From Sipunculus nudus (taxonomy: Eukaryota; Annelida; Sipuncula; Golfingiida; Sipunculidae), in contig CM049308.1 of NCBI GenBank assembly GCA_026874595.1, positions 891,001 to 955,000 of the forward strand: DNA of 64,000 nucleotides, in the 5' to 3' direction. Position numbers and translations under genes: made by a program. This document shows positions 22,801-33,234 of the stretch, piece by piece (the stretch's first letter is position 1; each line of letters begins with the position of its first letter). The notes beneath the pieces are model-generated. The model saw only the letters and a list, made by a program, of their open reading frames with translations, was not told the origin of the DNA and did not search any database.

Positions 22801-23102
22801 GTTTTGATTTTAGGCAGTCCTGAAGTGTGAAAATAGATTTTTAATAAAAAATTGAGGTTTTTCCTTAATATCTCAGGGGAACGAAGTCCTATTGACCCAA
22901 TTTTTGGCATGGTAGGAGATTATGGGGACATCTAACTGTATGCCGAAATTCAGATTCGTAGGTCCAACGGTGTCGAAACGTGCCAGTCTTATGGACGGAC
23001 ATCCAGACGGACAGATGGACGGACGGACGGCACGACAGACGGACGGACGACGGACAATGGACCATGACTATAGCTCAGATGACTTATAGTCAGCTGAGCT
23101 AA
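19866..23102 (-). mobile_element. Helentron-like element, copy II (intact, 3.2 kb)
   Basis: Left end CAAGGGACCCATGGGTCACG at 19866, right hairpin 23072-23100 followed by an A-run. It is closely related to copy I along its length (for example 19897-20300 against 1652-1690 plus 3702-4075) but lacks the 2.0-kb TIR transposon, showing the empty site GATACTATATCGAG near 19930. It is inserted in copy III: left flank ATGAAGAA and right flank AAAAACAGTAAAAG match the continuous ATGAAGAAAAACAGTAAAAG of copy I (4405-4424). It has a 22-G run at 21571-21592 and a GGACGGAC microsatellite near 22993-23052. A local tandem duplication of about 60 bp lies near 20895-20995. No transposition protein is encoded. 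Confidence 0.8.
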
Positions 23103-23399
23103 AAACAGTAAAAGTTTTAATATACGGTGATGCATAAGAAAAATTTACAGATGGACAGGCAAGTGAACAGAATGGACTAATACCTTTATTTCACTTTCAA
23201 GGGAATAATGCATTTAAGTTTATATAAAAGCCTATTTTTTTAGCATATCCACTTTTTCCATTAATAGTTTTTATCTGATTCATTTTTTTTTTATTTACAA
23301 GTTTTATAAATTTGTAATAAAACTAGATGTGTCGGAACGACACGAATGCCCCCGCCTGGGGCAAATTAGAAACATTTGTTAAATTTTGTAAATTTTTTT

Positions 23400-23700
23400 A
23401 AGTTCAGGAAGTGTTGTATGGTCAAAAGTAGGTCAACAAGGGAAAAATGCAAACTTGATCTGTAAAGGGTCATTATCAAGCAACACACCAAAAATCAGGC
23501 CAGTATCTGCAAGCATTGTGAAAAAAAGACCATATATGTGCATTTTTCATGAAAATTTCTGTCTTTCATGAAATTTTCTATGTTCAGGATCTGTCATATG
23601 GTGAAAAATAGGTTAACTGGGACAAAACGCGAACTCGATCTGTAAGTGGTCATTATGCGCCCACAGACCAAACATTAGGCCAGTATCTGTAAGCATTGCA
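23400..23700. repeat. 180-bp repeat, left part (about 1.7 diverged copies)
   Basis: Two stretches (AAGTTCAGGAAGTG... and ATGTTCAGGATCTG...) match the 180-bp unit at 26840-28284, including ACTTGATCTGTAA/ACTCGATCTGTAA and CAGTATCTG(C/T)AAGCATTG. They are more diverged than the right-hand copies. They show that one array was split by later insertions. Confidence 0.85.
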
Positions 23701-24003
23701 TTGTGAAACTAGAATATTAGCAAAAGTTGATAATCATTTATAAATTTAAATTGGAGAGGTATATACCATGTTTCATAACAATCCACCAAATGCTTCCTGA
23801 GAAATAAGCTCCTAAGTTTTTTTCTATAAAAAAAGCTCTGTGACCTTGAAAAGTAGGTCAAGATCACCCATCTTTGAACTTGACCAAGATTTTGTAAATA
23901 TAATGCAATAGGACCGAAGAAATGAAGTTCTTGTGTTGAATACCTTTGGAGATATCCTGCACAAAAGGCCAAAATTGAAAAAATCCGATAAAATTTCATT
24001 AAA

Positions 24004-26456
24004 CAAGTGACCCATGGGTCATGACGCTCAGCTGCCAAGCATGACCTGTGACATCATGGACTGAGATTCACAACTTCCAGTCAAATTTTGAAGAACCAAT
24101 TTGCCAATTTGTTGAAAATTGTCTATGACAACAGAAATATATATCACCTATGTCTGGTTAAAACACAGTGAATTGATGGTCTGAGGAAAATGCATGATTG
24201 TTAAGCTATCAGGAACTATTCCAACAGCTTGCTTGAAACCTGTCAGTCTCAAAAGGAACACCACAAAGGGCAAATATAAGATCAAAATATATAGCAAAAA
24301 TCAAGGAAATACATGCAAGAATTATTGAGAAACAGGTGCTTCTGTATGAATTTTTATTCAATACAAGCCAACTGTACTGCACTTTTATAAATGATGGTAA
24401 TATTTATTCAGAAATATTTGACCCAATCCTTTACAAGATTACATAAATATACATCCAACTGCATTCACTTTAACTGTTCTTGAGATAATATGATCAAAAG
24501 GAATTAAAAGATGGTTGCCTGGTGGCCATATTGGACTTCTGACAAGTCTGAAATCAGACAACAAACATTCTCTAAATCGGACCAAACATTAAAGAAAAAT
24601 TACTGAAACTGCCCTGAAGAAAGAATTTCTAAGGTGGCTAACTGGCAGACATAATGGATTTCTGACATGTATGACATTTGATATCCCACATTCTCCAATA
24701 AGAGACCAAACTTGGTGCAAATTATCCAGTAATAAATGCCCAAAATAATTTAAAAGGCATGTCCAGGCCCTCATATCAGATTTATAGATATGCAATTGTA
24801 AAAAGTGTAAGTCCAATATTTTTTATTATCACTCTGCTTTTCAATGGGGTCAGCAGGGTAGGTAAACTGCCAAACCTGAAAGAAAAGAAATGCAGAAAGC
24901 ATGACTAAGAGTCTTGAAATAAAACAAAAAGCCACCCTGATCAAGGTACACATCCACATATTATGAGAACAAACACTTGCTTTTATATGTGGTGATATAT
25001 ATTAAAATATTCAGATATCTAGCAAACTAAGTTTATTGCTAGGCTTCCATAAAATAAACTGCAAAATGTTCCCATCATCTTATAAATCAGTAGCTAAACC
25101 TTAATACTATACTCTCATAGTCTTAATGCCTGGCTGAAGCATTCTGACAACAGTGTTTTTGTTATGAAGTAACGAGTACTTATCACTGAGCCTTATCACT
25201 TAATAGGCTGATACAAAAGGGAGTCATATGTCACCAGTGTCACTCACAATTACAGCCACACAGGGATATGTACCAGCTGGAGTGGGATGGTTATATATAC
25301 AAGAAAAATAGAGATGGTCTATAAAATTAAGTAATTGTGAACATCCCTGACCTTTGACCTTGGCCTTTTGCCCATATATCAATTGGATTCTTTCTAAATG
25401 ATGGGTAACTACTGACCACTTCAATCTGGTGTAATTACTTGGCAACCAATGGGTGAATAACTTTGACCTGCAACCTTTAACCTGCTGACCAGCTGACCCC
25501 AAAATCAATAAGTTATTTATTCAAGCAAAAAGACCCATAAATATGAAGTTTGAGTCAAACTGAGTGATGCATAGATGTGGCATATGTGAAAGACTGAAGG
25601 TTTGGGTTGAACAGTTACACTTGAAATATGCTCACAAGCATTTAGAACAATTAAATATTGTGACCTTGACCTTTGACTTTTTGACCTCAACATCAATAGG
25701 CTTCTTCCCTTATTGGTAGGTAAGCCATATATGACAGATGGAAGGTACAGATTAAAAAGTTTGCCTGAAAATGACTCCACGCAAGAAGTGGGTGCTGTGA
25801 ACTTGACCTTTGACCTCAAAATCAACAGGTCTTTTCCCCTGTTGGCAGAGAAGCGATATCAGTGCTGGAAGGTTTGGAGTGAAAAGTCTAGCTTGAAATG
25901 TGTCCACTACCTTTTCAAAGAAGTGGATCCTGTGACCCTGACCTTTGACCTTGTGACCTCAAAATCTATAGGATTCTTCTCCAACTTAGTAGGTGAGTTA
26001 TATGTGAAAGATCAAAGAATTGGGATGAAAGGGTTGGCTTAAAATGCATCCACAGGCTTTTCAAAAAAGAGGCTCCTGAGACCTTGACCTTTGACCTTTT
26101 GACCTAAAAAAAATTATGGTTCTTCACCTGTTGGTAGGTGAGCTGTATGTGAAAGATGGAAGGTTTGGGATGAAAATTTTGTCTCAAAAATTTATTTCTG
26201 GGGGGTGCAAACACACCCCATAACTTCGAGAATATAGGTCGCAGTGACCTAATTTCAGGTTTGCAAGGAGATCTTTTTATAACCTCTAAGACTGCATAGG
26301 GTTCATGGCCCTAGCCCCTACGGTTACGATTTGTGCCCTGCTAACGGACGGACGGCCGGCCGGACGGCCGGCCGGACGGCCCGACGGACAGACGGAAGGA
26401 CGCCGGACAAAGACCCATCGCTATAGCCCAGCGTGACTGAAAGTCAGCTGAGCTAA
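24004..26456 (-). mobile_element. Helentron-like element inside family 3
   Basis: Left end CAAGTGACCCATGGGTCATG at 24004; right end AGTCAGCTGAGCT closing at 26454, followed by AAAAA. The interior includes ~140-bp blocks with TGACCTTTGACCT (25348, 25804, 25939, 26085), a block AATATAGGTCGCAGTGACCT (26231-26250), and a GGACGGCCGGCC microsatellite (about 26344-26400). The right hairpin (AGCCCAG against CTGAGCT) is partly degenerate. Pairing of the ends is inferred: they are the only unmatched pair in this interval. Confidence 0.55.
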
Positions 26457-26459
26457 AAA

Positions 26460-26834
26460 TCAGAAATTGCAGGTGGCGCCACCAAAATTGTGCAGCACAT
26501 ACAGACCATCAGTCCCAATTATCATAGCAAGTTTTGTGAAAATCCACACAATGGTTCCTGAGATATAAACTTCTGAGTGTTTTTCTATAATCAGCTCTTA
26601 AATGTAGAAAAAAGGGTCAAGGTCACCCATCTTCGAACTTGACCGAGATTTTATCGATATACATCTTCACTGCTGAAATAAAATTCCAACGGTGAATCCT
26701 TTTAGAGATATCCCCCTCACAAGGTAAAAGTTAACAGACGCGGAAAGGACGGACAGACACCGGACAGACAGATGGACAGATGGACAGCTTGGGTGACGAC
26801 AATAGCCCATCAGCCTATGAGCTGAGGGCTAAAA
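26460..26834. mobile_element. Short element or end fragment with hairpin right end (family 4)
   Basis: The left side has the perfect 12-bp palindrome GGTGGCGCCACC (26472-26483). The right side ends in a hairpin AGCCCATCAGC (26804-26814) against GCTGAGGGCT (26821-26830) followed by AAAAA, with a GGACAGA microsatellite just inside (about 26738-26785). A diverged copy of its middle (CCTGAGAAATAAGCT, GGTCAAGATCACCCATCTT) lies at 23700-23950, so the element seems to be split by the 24004-26456 insertion and partly duplicated. Confidence 0.45.
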
Positions 26835-26839
26835 ACGGC

Positions 26840-28284
26840 TGTACATGTGTATTTGTCATGAAAATTTCTATTTTTCATGAATTTTTCTAAGTTTAGGAGC
26901 CGTAAAACGGTCAAAAATAGGTCAACCAGGACGAAACACGAACTCGATCTGTAATTGGTCATTATCTGCCCATACACCAAAAATCAGGCCAATATCTGCA
27001 GGCATTGCGAAAAAAAGTCCGTACATGTGTATTTGTCATGAAAATTTCTATTTTTCATGAAATTTTCTATGTTTAGGAGCCGTAAAACGGTCAAAAGTAG
27101 GTCAACCGGGACGAAACGCGAACTCGATCTGTAACTCGTCATTATCTGCTCACACACTAAAAATTAGGCCAATATCTGCAGGCATTGCGAAAAAAAGTCC
27201 GTACATGTGTATTTGTCATGAAAATTTCTATTTTTCATGAAATTTTCTAAGTTTAGGAGCCGTAAAACGGTCAAAAGTAGGTCAACCGGGACGAAACGCG
27301 AACTTGATCTGTAAATCGTCATTATCTGCCCACACACCAAAAATTAGGCCAATATCTGCAGGCATCGCGAAAAAAAGTCCGTACATGTGTATTTGTCATG
27401 AAAATTTCTATTTTTCATGAAATTTTCTAAGTTTAGGAGCCGTAAAACGGTCAAAAGTAGGTCAACAGGGACAAAACGCGAACTCGATCTGTAACTGGTC
27501 TATATCTGCTCACACACCAAAAATCAGGCCAAATTCTGCAGGCATTGCGAAAAAAAGTCCGTACATGTGTATCTGTCATGAATATTTCTATTTTTCATGA
27601 AATTTTCTAAGTTTAGGAGCCGTAAAACGGTCAAAAGTAGGTCAACCGGGACGAAACGCGAACTCGATCTGTAACTGGTCTATATCTGCTCACACACCAA
27701 AAATCAGGCCAATATCTGCAGGCATTGCGAAAAAAAATCCGTACATGTGTATCTGTCATGAATATTTCTATTTTTCATGAAATTTTCTAAGTTTAGGAGC
27801 CGTAAAACGGTCAAAAGTAGGTCAACCGGGACGAAACGTGAACTCGATCTGTAACTGACCTATATCTGCCTACACACCAAAAATCAGGCCAATATCTGCA
27901 GGCATTGCGAAAAAAAGTCCGTACATGTGTATCTGTTATGAATATTTCTATTTTTCATGAAATTTTCTAAGTTTAGGAGCTGTAAAACGGTCAAAAGAAG
28001 GTCAACCGGGACGAAACGCGAACTCGATCTGTAACTGGTCTATATCTGCTCACACACCAAAAATCAGGCCAATATCTGCAGGCATTGCGAAAAAAAGTCC
28101 GTACATGTGTATCTGTCATGAATATTTCTATTTTTCATGAAATTTTCTAAGTTTAGGAGCCGTAAAACGGTCAAAAGTAGGTCAACCGGGACGAAACGCG
28201 AACTCGATCTGTAACTGGCCTATATCTGCCTACACACCAAAAATCAGGCCAATATCTGCAGGCATTGCGAAAAAAAGTCCGTAC
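26840..28284. repeat. 180-bp tandem repeat, right part (about 8 copies)
   Basis: The period is exactly 180 bp: GGCATTGCGAAAAAAAGTCC recurs at 27001, 27181, 27541, 27901, 28081 and 28261, with single-base variants at 27361 and 27721. Units are highly similar and CpG-rich (GGAGCCGTAAAACGG, GGGACGAAACGCG). Tandem units of 150-180 bp inside non-autonomous rolling-circle elements are known in bivalves, so the period fits that setting. Confidence 0.96.
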
Positions 28285-30317
28285 AACTGTTTGATTTCGG
28301 AAGGACGGAAGGACGGAATGACGGACATGGGTAAAACTATATGCCCCGGCCACTTTGTGGCGGGGGCATAAAAAAAACTGAAAATATAAGTTAAAATATT
28401 AGAATTCTAAGTTGCAATCATTATATATCCAGAGTGTAGCTCATATTGGGTCATATTATGCATACACATATATTTTATTATTTTTAAATCAAATGTTCAA
28501 ACTGAATTTAAAAGAAAATAATCCAACAACAAGGCATCAACAAGATTATTCCTTGAATCCCTATTAAAAAGCTTTGCACATTGGAGTTTTCAGTACATGC
28601 TTAATTTCATTCACCGAAATATAATAGAAGATTCTGTAAATTTGATAAAATAAAATGATCTTTTCAAATAAAGTATACACACTGTTGGTTGAATGAGGGA
28701 CTTAAATATACACTTTAATCATTGTAACCCTGGTGGTACAATACAAAATCTAAAATGTAGCATAGCCAAGAATAAAATAAAATACAGAAAATTATAACAT
28801 TCATCTACTTAATGCACCATCGGGGGGGGGGGGGGGGGGGGGGAGAGTGCAGAGCAGAGGGGAAGCCTGCTATTAGTTGGCAAGCTGAGCAAAGGCAAGC
28901 TGACTGGGGTTGGTTACATAATGCAAGTGAAGGCTGTACTACTAGGTGGGCTAGATGAAAACAGCACTTGACATGGTGTATGAAAACTTGAATAAAAGCT
29001 ACTCTTTTCAATCAATTTCTTTGAAATTTCAAATTTTAAAAGATTAAATCCTTATGTATATATGCTGTGAAAATTAAATCAACAGTGCTTACAGGGAAAA
29101 AAGTGCCATTGCCAAAATTGGACAAAATTTAAGATATTGATTTTTTATTTATGCTAATAACTTGAAAAATTTACGAAATTCAGATCTAATTTTGGGTAAA
29201 CAATTGAATCTTGATCATATAGTTATTTTCCTGCAAAAAAAGTCTCCAGCTTCAGCAATTCTCATGTTAAGTGAGCAAATATATTTCCTGATTTTTAAAA
29301 TTTGGCATTATATTTGGGCCCATAACTTCTAAATAATACCCAATACTGACCTAATTTTTGGTATCTGCATAGAAAATGTATGGAAGAATAAGAATACTAA
29401 ATATGATCAAATACAGATCAGTGCTTTTGATATTAGGCATCCTTGAAGTGTAACAATGGCTTTTTTATGGAAAACAGAGGTTTTTCCTTAATATCTCAAA
29501 GGAATGAAGTCCTAATGACCCAATTTTTGTATGGTAGGAGATTTTGGGGACATCTAATGGTATGCAGAATTTTAGATTTGTAGGTCCAACAGTTTTAAAA
29601 CGTGCCCTGTTAATGGCCGGACGGCCGGACGGACAAAGGACAAAGGACCACGACTATAACTCAGATGACTTATAGTCAGCTGAGCTAAAAAAGTCCTTAG
29701 CTTCAACATGTTTTGTGTTAAGTGATCAAATACCTTTCCTGTTTTTTACAAAAGAGGTTTTTAATGAAAAAATTGAGGTTTTTCCCTTATTTCTCAAAGG
29801 AACAAAGTTGCAGAAACCCAGTTTTTGCAGATTTTTTTATTCTCAGGTCTTATGGTTTCAAAATGGCCACATCTACGGACGGACAGACAGACTGTTAACA
29901 GATGATGGACCATGACTATAGCTCAGATGACTTATAGTCAGCTGAGCTAAAAATTAGAAAATATACAGGTGGTGCCACCAGTCTTCAGAAAATGATGAAA
30001 CACTATTTGATTAGTATATATGGAAAGAATCATGGCAATCAATGCATTAGTTATTCAGGTATTTGAGCTTTTGTTTCAAATTTTAAATTATTCAGGTGGG
30101 GGGGGGGGGTTACTTACAAGCCCAATAGCTTGGAGGATATAGGTCACAGTGACCTAATATCAGGTTTCCAGTGAGAATTTTTATGGACCTCTATGGGTTT
30201 TCAGTGAGAAGTTTCTAGGTCCAGCCATTAGGAGTTGTGCCCTGTGTAAAGACAGACAGACAGACAGCTCAACAAGTGATCCCTTTAGCTCAGATGACTT
30301 TCAGTCAGCTGAGCTAA

Positions 30318-31191
30318 ACACAAGGTCAACAAAACCATCCTTATTAGAAAAACCAAAATTGATTGATACTAGAGGGAAACTGCATCTTGAAGCATCTTGG
30401 GCCTCCAATACTCCTTACTTTAACTACTGTACAAGGGCTACAACAATAGCCATTACACTTGTGCTCTAAGATTATATGGTTGATTTTTAAATGATCTGTT
30501 TCAAATTTAAGGAAGAAATATGTGATACTTCAAAAGTAATGGGGTTCACAAAAAAAAATTATATTTCAGCCTATTTGAACTTTATGATGATCAAGGTCAC
30601 TGTTTTTTTTAAACTTGTCTGAGATATTGGCAGAAACATATCAAATTTTTAATTTCATAAAAAAATGCTGATTCATTCAAAAGTTATTGCATTCACAAGA
30701 AATGAAACAGACACCTACACAGAAGGACCAAACACTAAAGGTCTCCCCCATGAGAGGGAAGACATCAAAACCCTAGGATGAGTATTTTATGGGGTATTAT
30801 AGAACACTTTTTACCACTAGGGTTTATATCATGTGATCATATGCCCATCTATGAAGCATGATGACTTTAGGCGATGAGAGGCAAGTCCAAGGCACGTGTC
30901 ATTTTGTGAGAGGTGGCTGTAAATCAGCATACAGCTCTATTTTCAAGTTACATTTTCATTGAAAAAAATTTCCAAGAGCATTATATAGACAAACATTCCA
31001 ATATTGTTACACCGCAGGGTTTACATCTCCATATCAGACACATTTTAATTCCATATTGCCTTAGTATTGGAGTGAGGGTAGCATATAGGCCCATTGCCAG
31101 AATGGCAGAGGCACGATATGACTGCCTGAAGGCCAATATGAAGGCAATACCCAACAAGCTGGTTCATAATTTTATTATGAAAGAGCTGTGC
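30318..31191. other. Unassigned sequence between the nest and the 43-bp satellite
   Basis: About 870 bp of AT-rich sequence with no recognised repeat end. A plus-strand open frame of 95 codons (30913-31200) runs into the satellite; it has no recognisable domain and no splice or start context that would support it. No ENT TM6 exon is found here on the minus strand. Confidence 0.45.
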
Positions 31192-33234
31192 ATATTATAA
31201 TACAAACAACCATGCACACCCTCTCTGTTTTCACATGTTCTAATACAAACAACCAGGCACACCCTCTCTGTTTTCACATGTTATAATACAAACAACCATG
31301 CACACTCTCTGTTTTCACATGTTATAATACCAAAAACAATGCACACCCTCTCTGTTTTCACATGTTATAATACAAACAATCATGCACACTCTCTCTGTTT
31401 TCACATGTTATAATACCAACAACAATGCACACCCTCTCTGTTTTCACATGTTCTATTACCAACAACCAGGCACACTCTCTCTGTTTTCACATGTTATAAT
31501 ACCAACAACAATGCACACCCTCTCTGTTTTCACATGTTATAATACAAACAATCATGCACACTCTCTCTGTTTTCACATATTATAATACCAACAACCAGGC
31601 ACACTCTCTCTGTTTTCACATGTTATAATACCAACAACAATGCACACCCTCTCTGTTTTCACATGTTCTAATACCAACAACCAGGCACACTCTCTCTGTT
31701 TTCACATGTTATAATACCAACAACCAGGCACACCCTCTCTGTTTTCACATGTTATAATACCAACAACAATGCACACCCTCTCTGTTTTCACATGTTATAA
31801 TACAAACAATCATGCACACTCTCTCTGTTTTCACATGTTATAATACCAACAACAATGCACACCCTCTCTGTTTTCACATGTTCTAATACCAACAACCAGG
31901 CACACCCTCTCTGTTTTCACATGTTATAATACAAACAACCAGGCACACCCTCTCTGTTTTCACATGTTATAATACCAACAACCAGGCACACTCTCTCTGT
32001 TTTCACATGTTATAATACCAACAACAATGCACACCCTCTCTGTTTTCACATGTTCTAATACCAACAACCAGGCACACCCTCTCTGTTTTCACATGTTATA
32101 ATACCAACAACAATGCACACCCTCTCTGTTTTCACATGTTATAATACAAACAATCATGCACACTCTCTCTGTTTTCACATGTTAAAATACCAACAACAAT
32201 GCACACCCTCTCTGTTTTCACATGTTCTAATACCAACAACCAGGCACACCCTCTCTGTTTTCACATGTTTTTATACAAACAACCAGGCACACCCTCTCTG
32301 TTTTCACATGTTATAATACCAACAACAATGCACACCCTCTCTGTTTTCACATGTTATAATACAAACAATCATGCACACTCTCTCTGTTTTCACATGTTAT
32401 AATACCAACAACAATGCACACCCTCTCTGTTTTCACATGTTCTAATACCAACAACCAGGCACACCCTCTCTGTTTTCACATGTTATAATACCAACAACAA
32501 TGCACACCCTCTCTGTTTTCACATGTTATAATACAAACAATCATGCACACCCTCTCTGTTTTCACATGTTCTAATACCAACAACCAGGCACACCCTCTCT
32601 GTTTTCACATGTTCTAATACAAACAACCAGGCACATCCTCTCTGTTTTCACATGTTATAATACCAACAACAATGCACACACTCTCTGTTTTCACATGTTA
32701 TAATACAAACAATCATGCACACCCTCTCTGTTTTCACATGTTATAATACCAACTATAATGCACACCCTCTCTGTTTTCACATGTTCTAATACCAACAACC
32801 AGGCACACCCTCTCTGTTTTCACATGTTATAATACCAACAACAATGCACACCCTCTCTGTTTTCACATGTTCTAATACCAACAACCAGGCACACCCTCTC
32901 TGTTTTCACATGTTATAATACAAACAACCAGGCACACCCTCTCTGTTTTCACATGTTATAATACCAACAACCAGGCACACCCTCTCTGTTTTCACATGTT
33001 ATAATCCAAACAACCGCACACCCTCTCTGTTTTCACATGTTATAATAAAAACAACCATGCATACCCTCTCTGTTTTCACATGTTATAATACAAACAACAA
33101 TGCACACCCTCTCTGTTTTCACATGTTCTAATACCAACAACCAGGCACACCCTCTCTGTTTTCACATGTTATAATACAAACAACCAGGCACACCCTCTCT
33201 GTTTTCACATGTTATAATACAAACAACCAGGCAC

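Larger units (their letters stand above)
23322..28370 (-). mobile_element. Hairpin-ended rolling-circle-like element, family 3, with 180-bp array
   Basis: The left end ACTAGATGTG holds the perfect hairpin GTGTCG-GAA-CGACAC (23329-23343), then ATGCCCCCGCC (23346-23356). The right end is a hairpin with 13-nt arms, one mismatch and a TTT loop (28341-28369), ending in GGCGGGGGCAT, the exact inverse of the left motif, then an A-run. It is inserted in copy III: left flank GTTTTATAAATTTGTAATAAA and right flank AAAACTGAAAATATAAG match the continuous sequence of copy I at 4610-4645. The tip ACTAGA is shared with family 2. The interior is a 180-bp array, itself split by further insertions (about 23700-26840). 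No coding frame is seen. Confidence 0.75.
19210..29688 (-). mobile_element. Helentron-like element inserted in level B (level C), copy III
   Basis: Left end CAAGGGACCCATGGGTCATG at 19210; right hairpin end closing at 29686. Flanks agree: ATTACTGGAA on the left and AAAAAAGTCC on the right together match the continuous TATTACTGGAAAAAAGTCC of copy I (near 6299-6317). A second left end at 19668 starts the part homologous to copy I. Own copy-I-like sequence is 19668-19865, 23103-23321 and 28371-29688, including a 22-G run (28822-28843) and the GGACGGCCGG microsatellite near 29617. It is interrupted by copy II and by the family 3 element. Confidence 0.65.
18117..29950 (-). mobile_element. Helentron-like element inserted in level A (level B)
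   Basis: Left end GGGACCCATGGGTCAC at 18118; right hairpin end closing at 29948. The pairing is supported by flanks: left of it is CTCAAAAATAGGGAAAT and right of it AAAAATTAGAAAATATACAG. The intact counterpart at 17611-17660 reads CTCAAAAATAGAGAAAT followed shortly by AAAAATTAGAAAAATTACAG. Own sequence is about 18117-19209 and 29689-29950. It is a diverged relative of copy I: the poly-G site is near 18779 and the GCAGCTTTTATTTTCAAATT segment near 19008. It is interrupted by level C. Confidence 0.6.
16460..30317 (-). mobile_element. Outermost Helentron-like element of the nest (level A)
   Basis: Left ends at 16460 and 16570; the matching right hairpin end TCAGTCAGCTGAGCT closes at 30315, followed by AAA. 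Own sequence is about 16460-18116 and 29951-30317. It consists of ~150-bp internal repeats marked by ATATAGGTCACCATGACCTA (near 16996, 17321, 17479) and a repeat of about 490 bp: CTCAAAAATAG at 17611 and 18101, and the GGTGGTGCCACC block at 17655 and 29968. Runs of G lie at 17782-17792 and near 30097. The element is interrupted by level B. Pairing of the ends is inferred from homology of the two halves. Confidence 0.55.

Noticed and set aside
24771-24959. Possible minus-strand exon (acceptor TTTCTTTCAG, then VWQFTYPADPIEK)
   Set aside because: A fair acceptor is present, but there is no clear donor, no family I recognise, and it lies inside a nested mobile element. It does not match ENT TM1-TM6.
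26840-28284. CRISPR-like array appearance of the 180-bp repeat
   Set aside because: Units are contiguous with no unique spacers, and the setting is eukaryotic.
30913-31200. 95-codon plus-strand frame before the satellite
   Set aside because: No recognisable domain, AT-rich context, and it ends inside the satellite.
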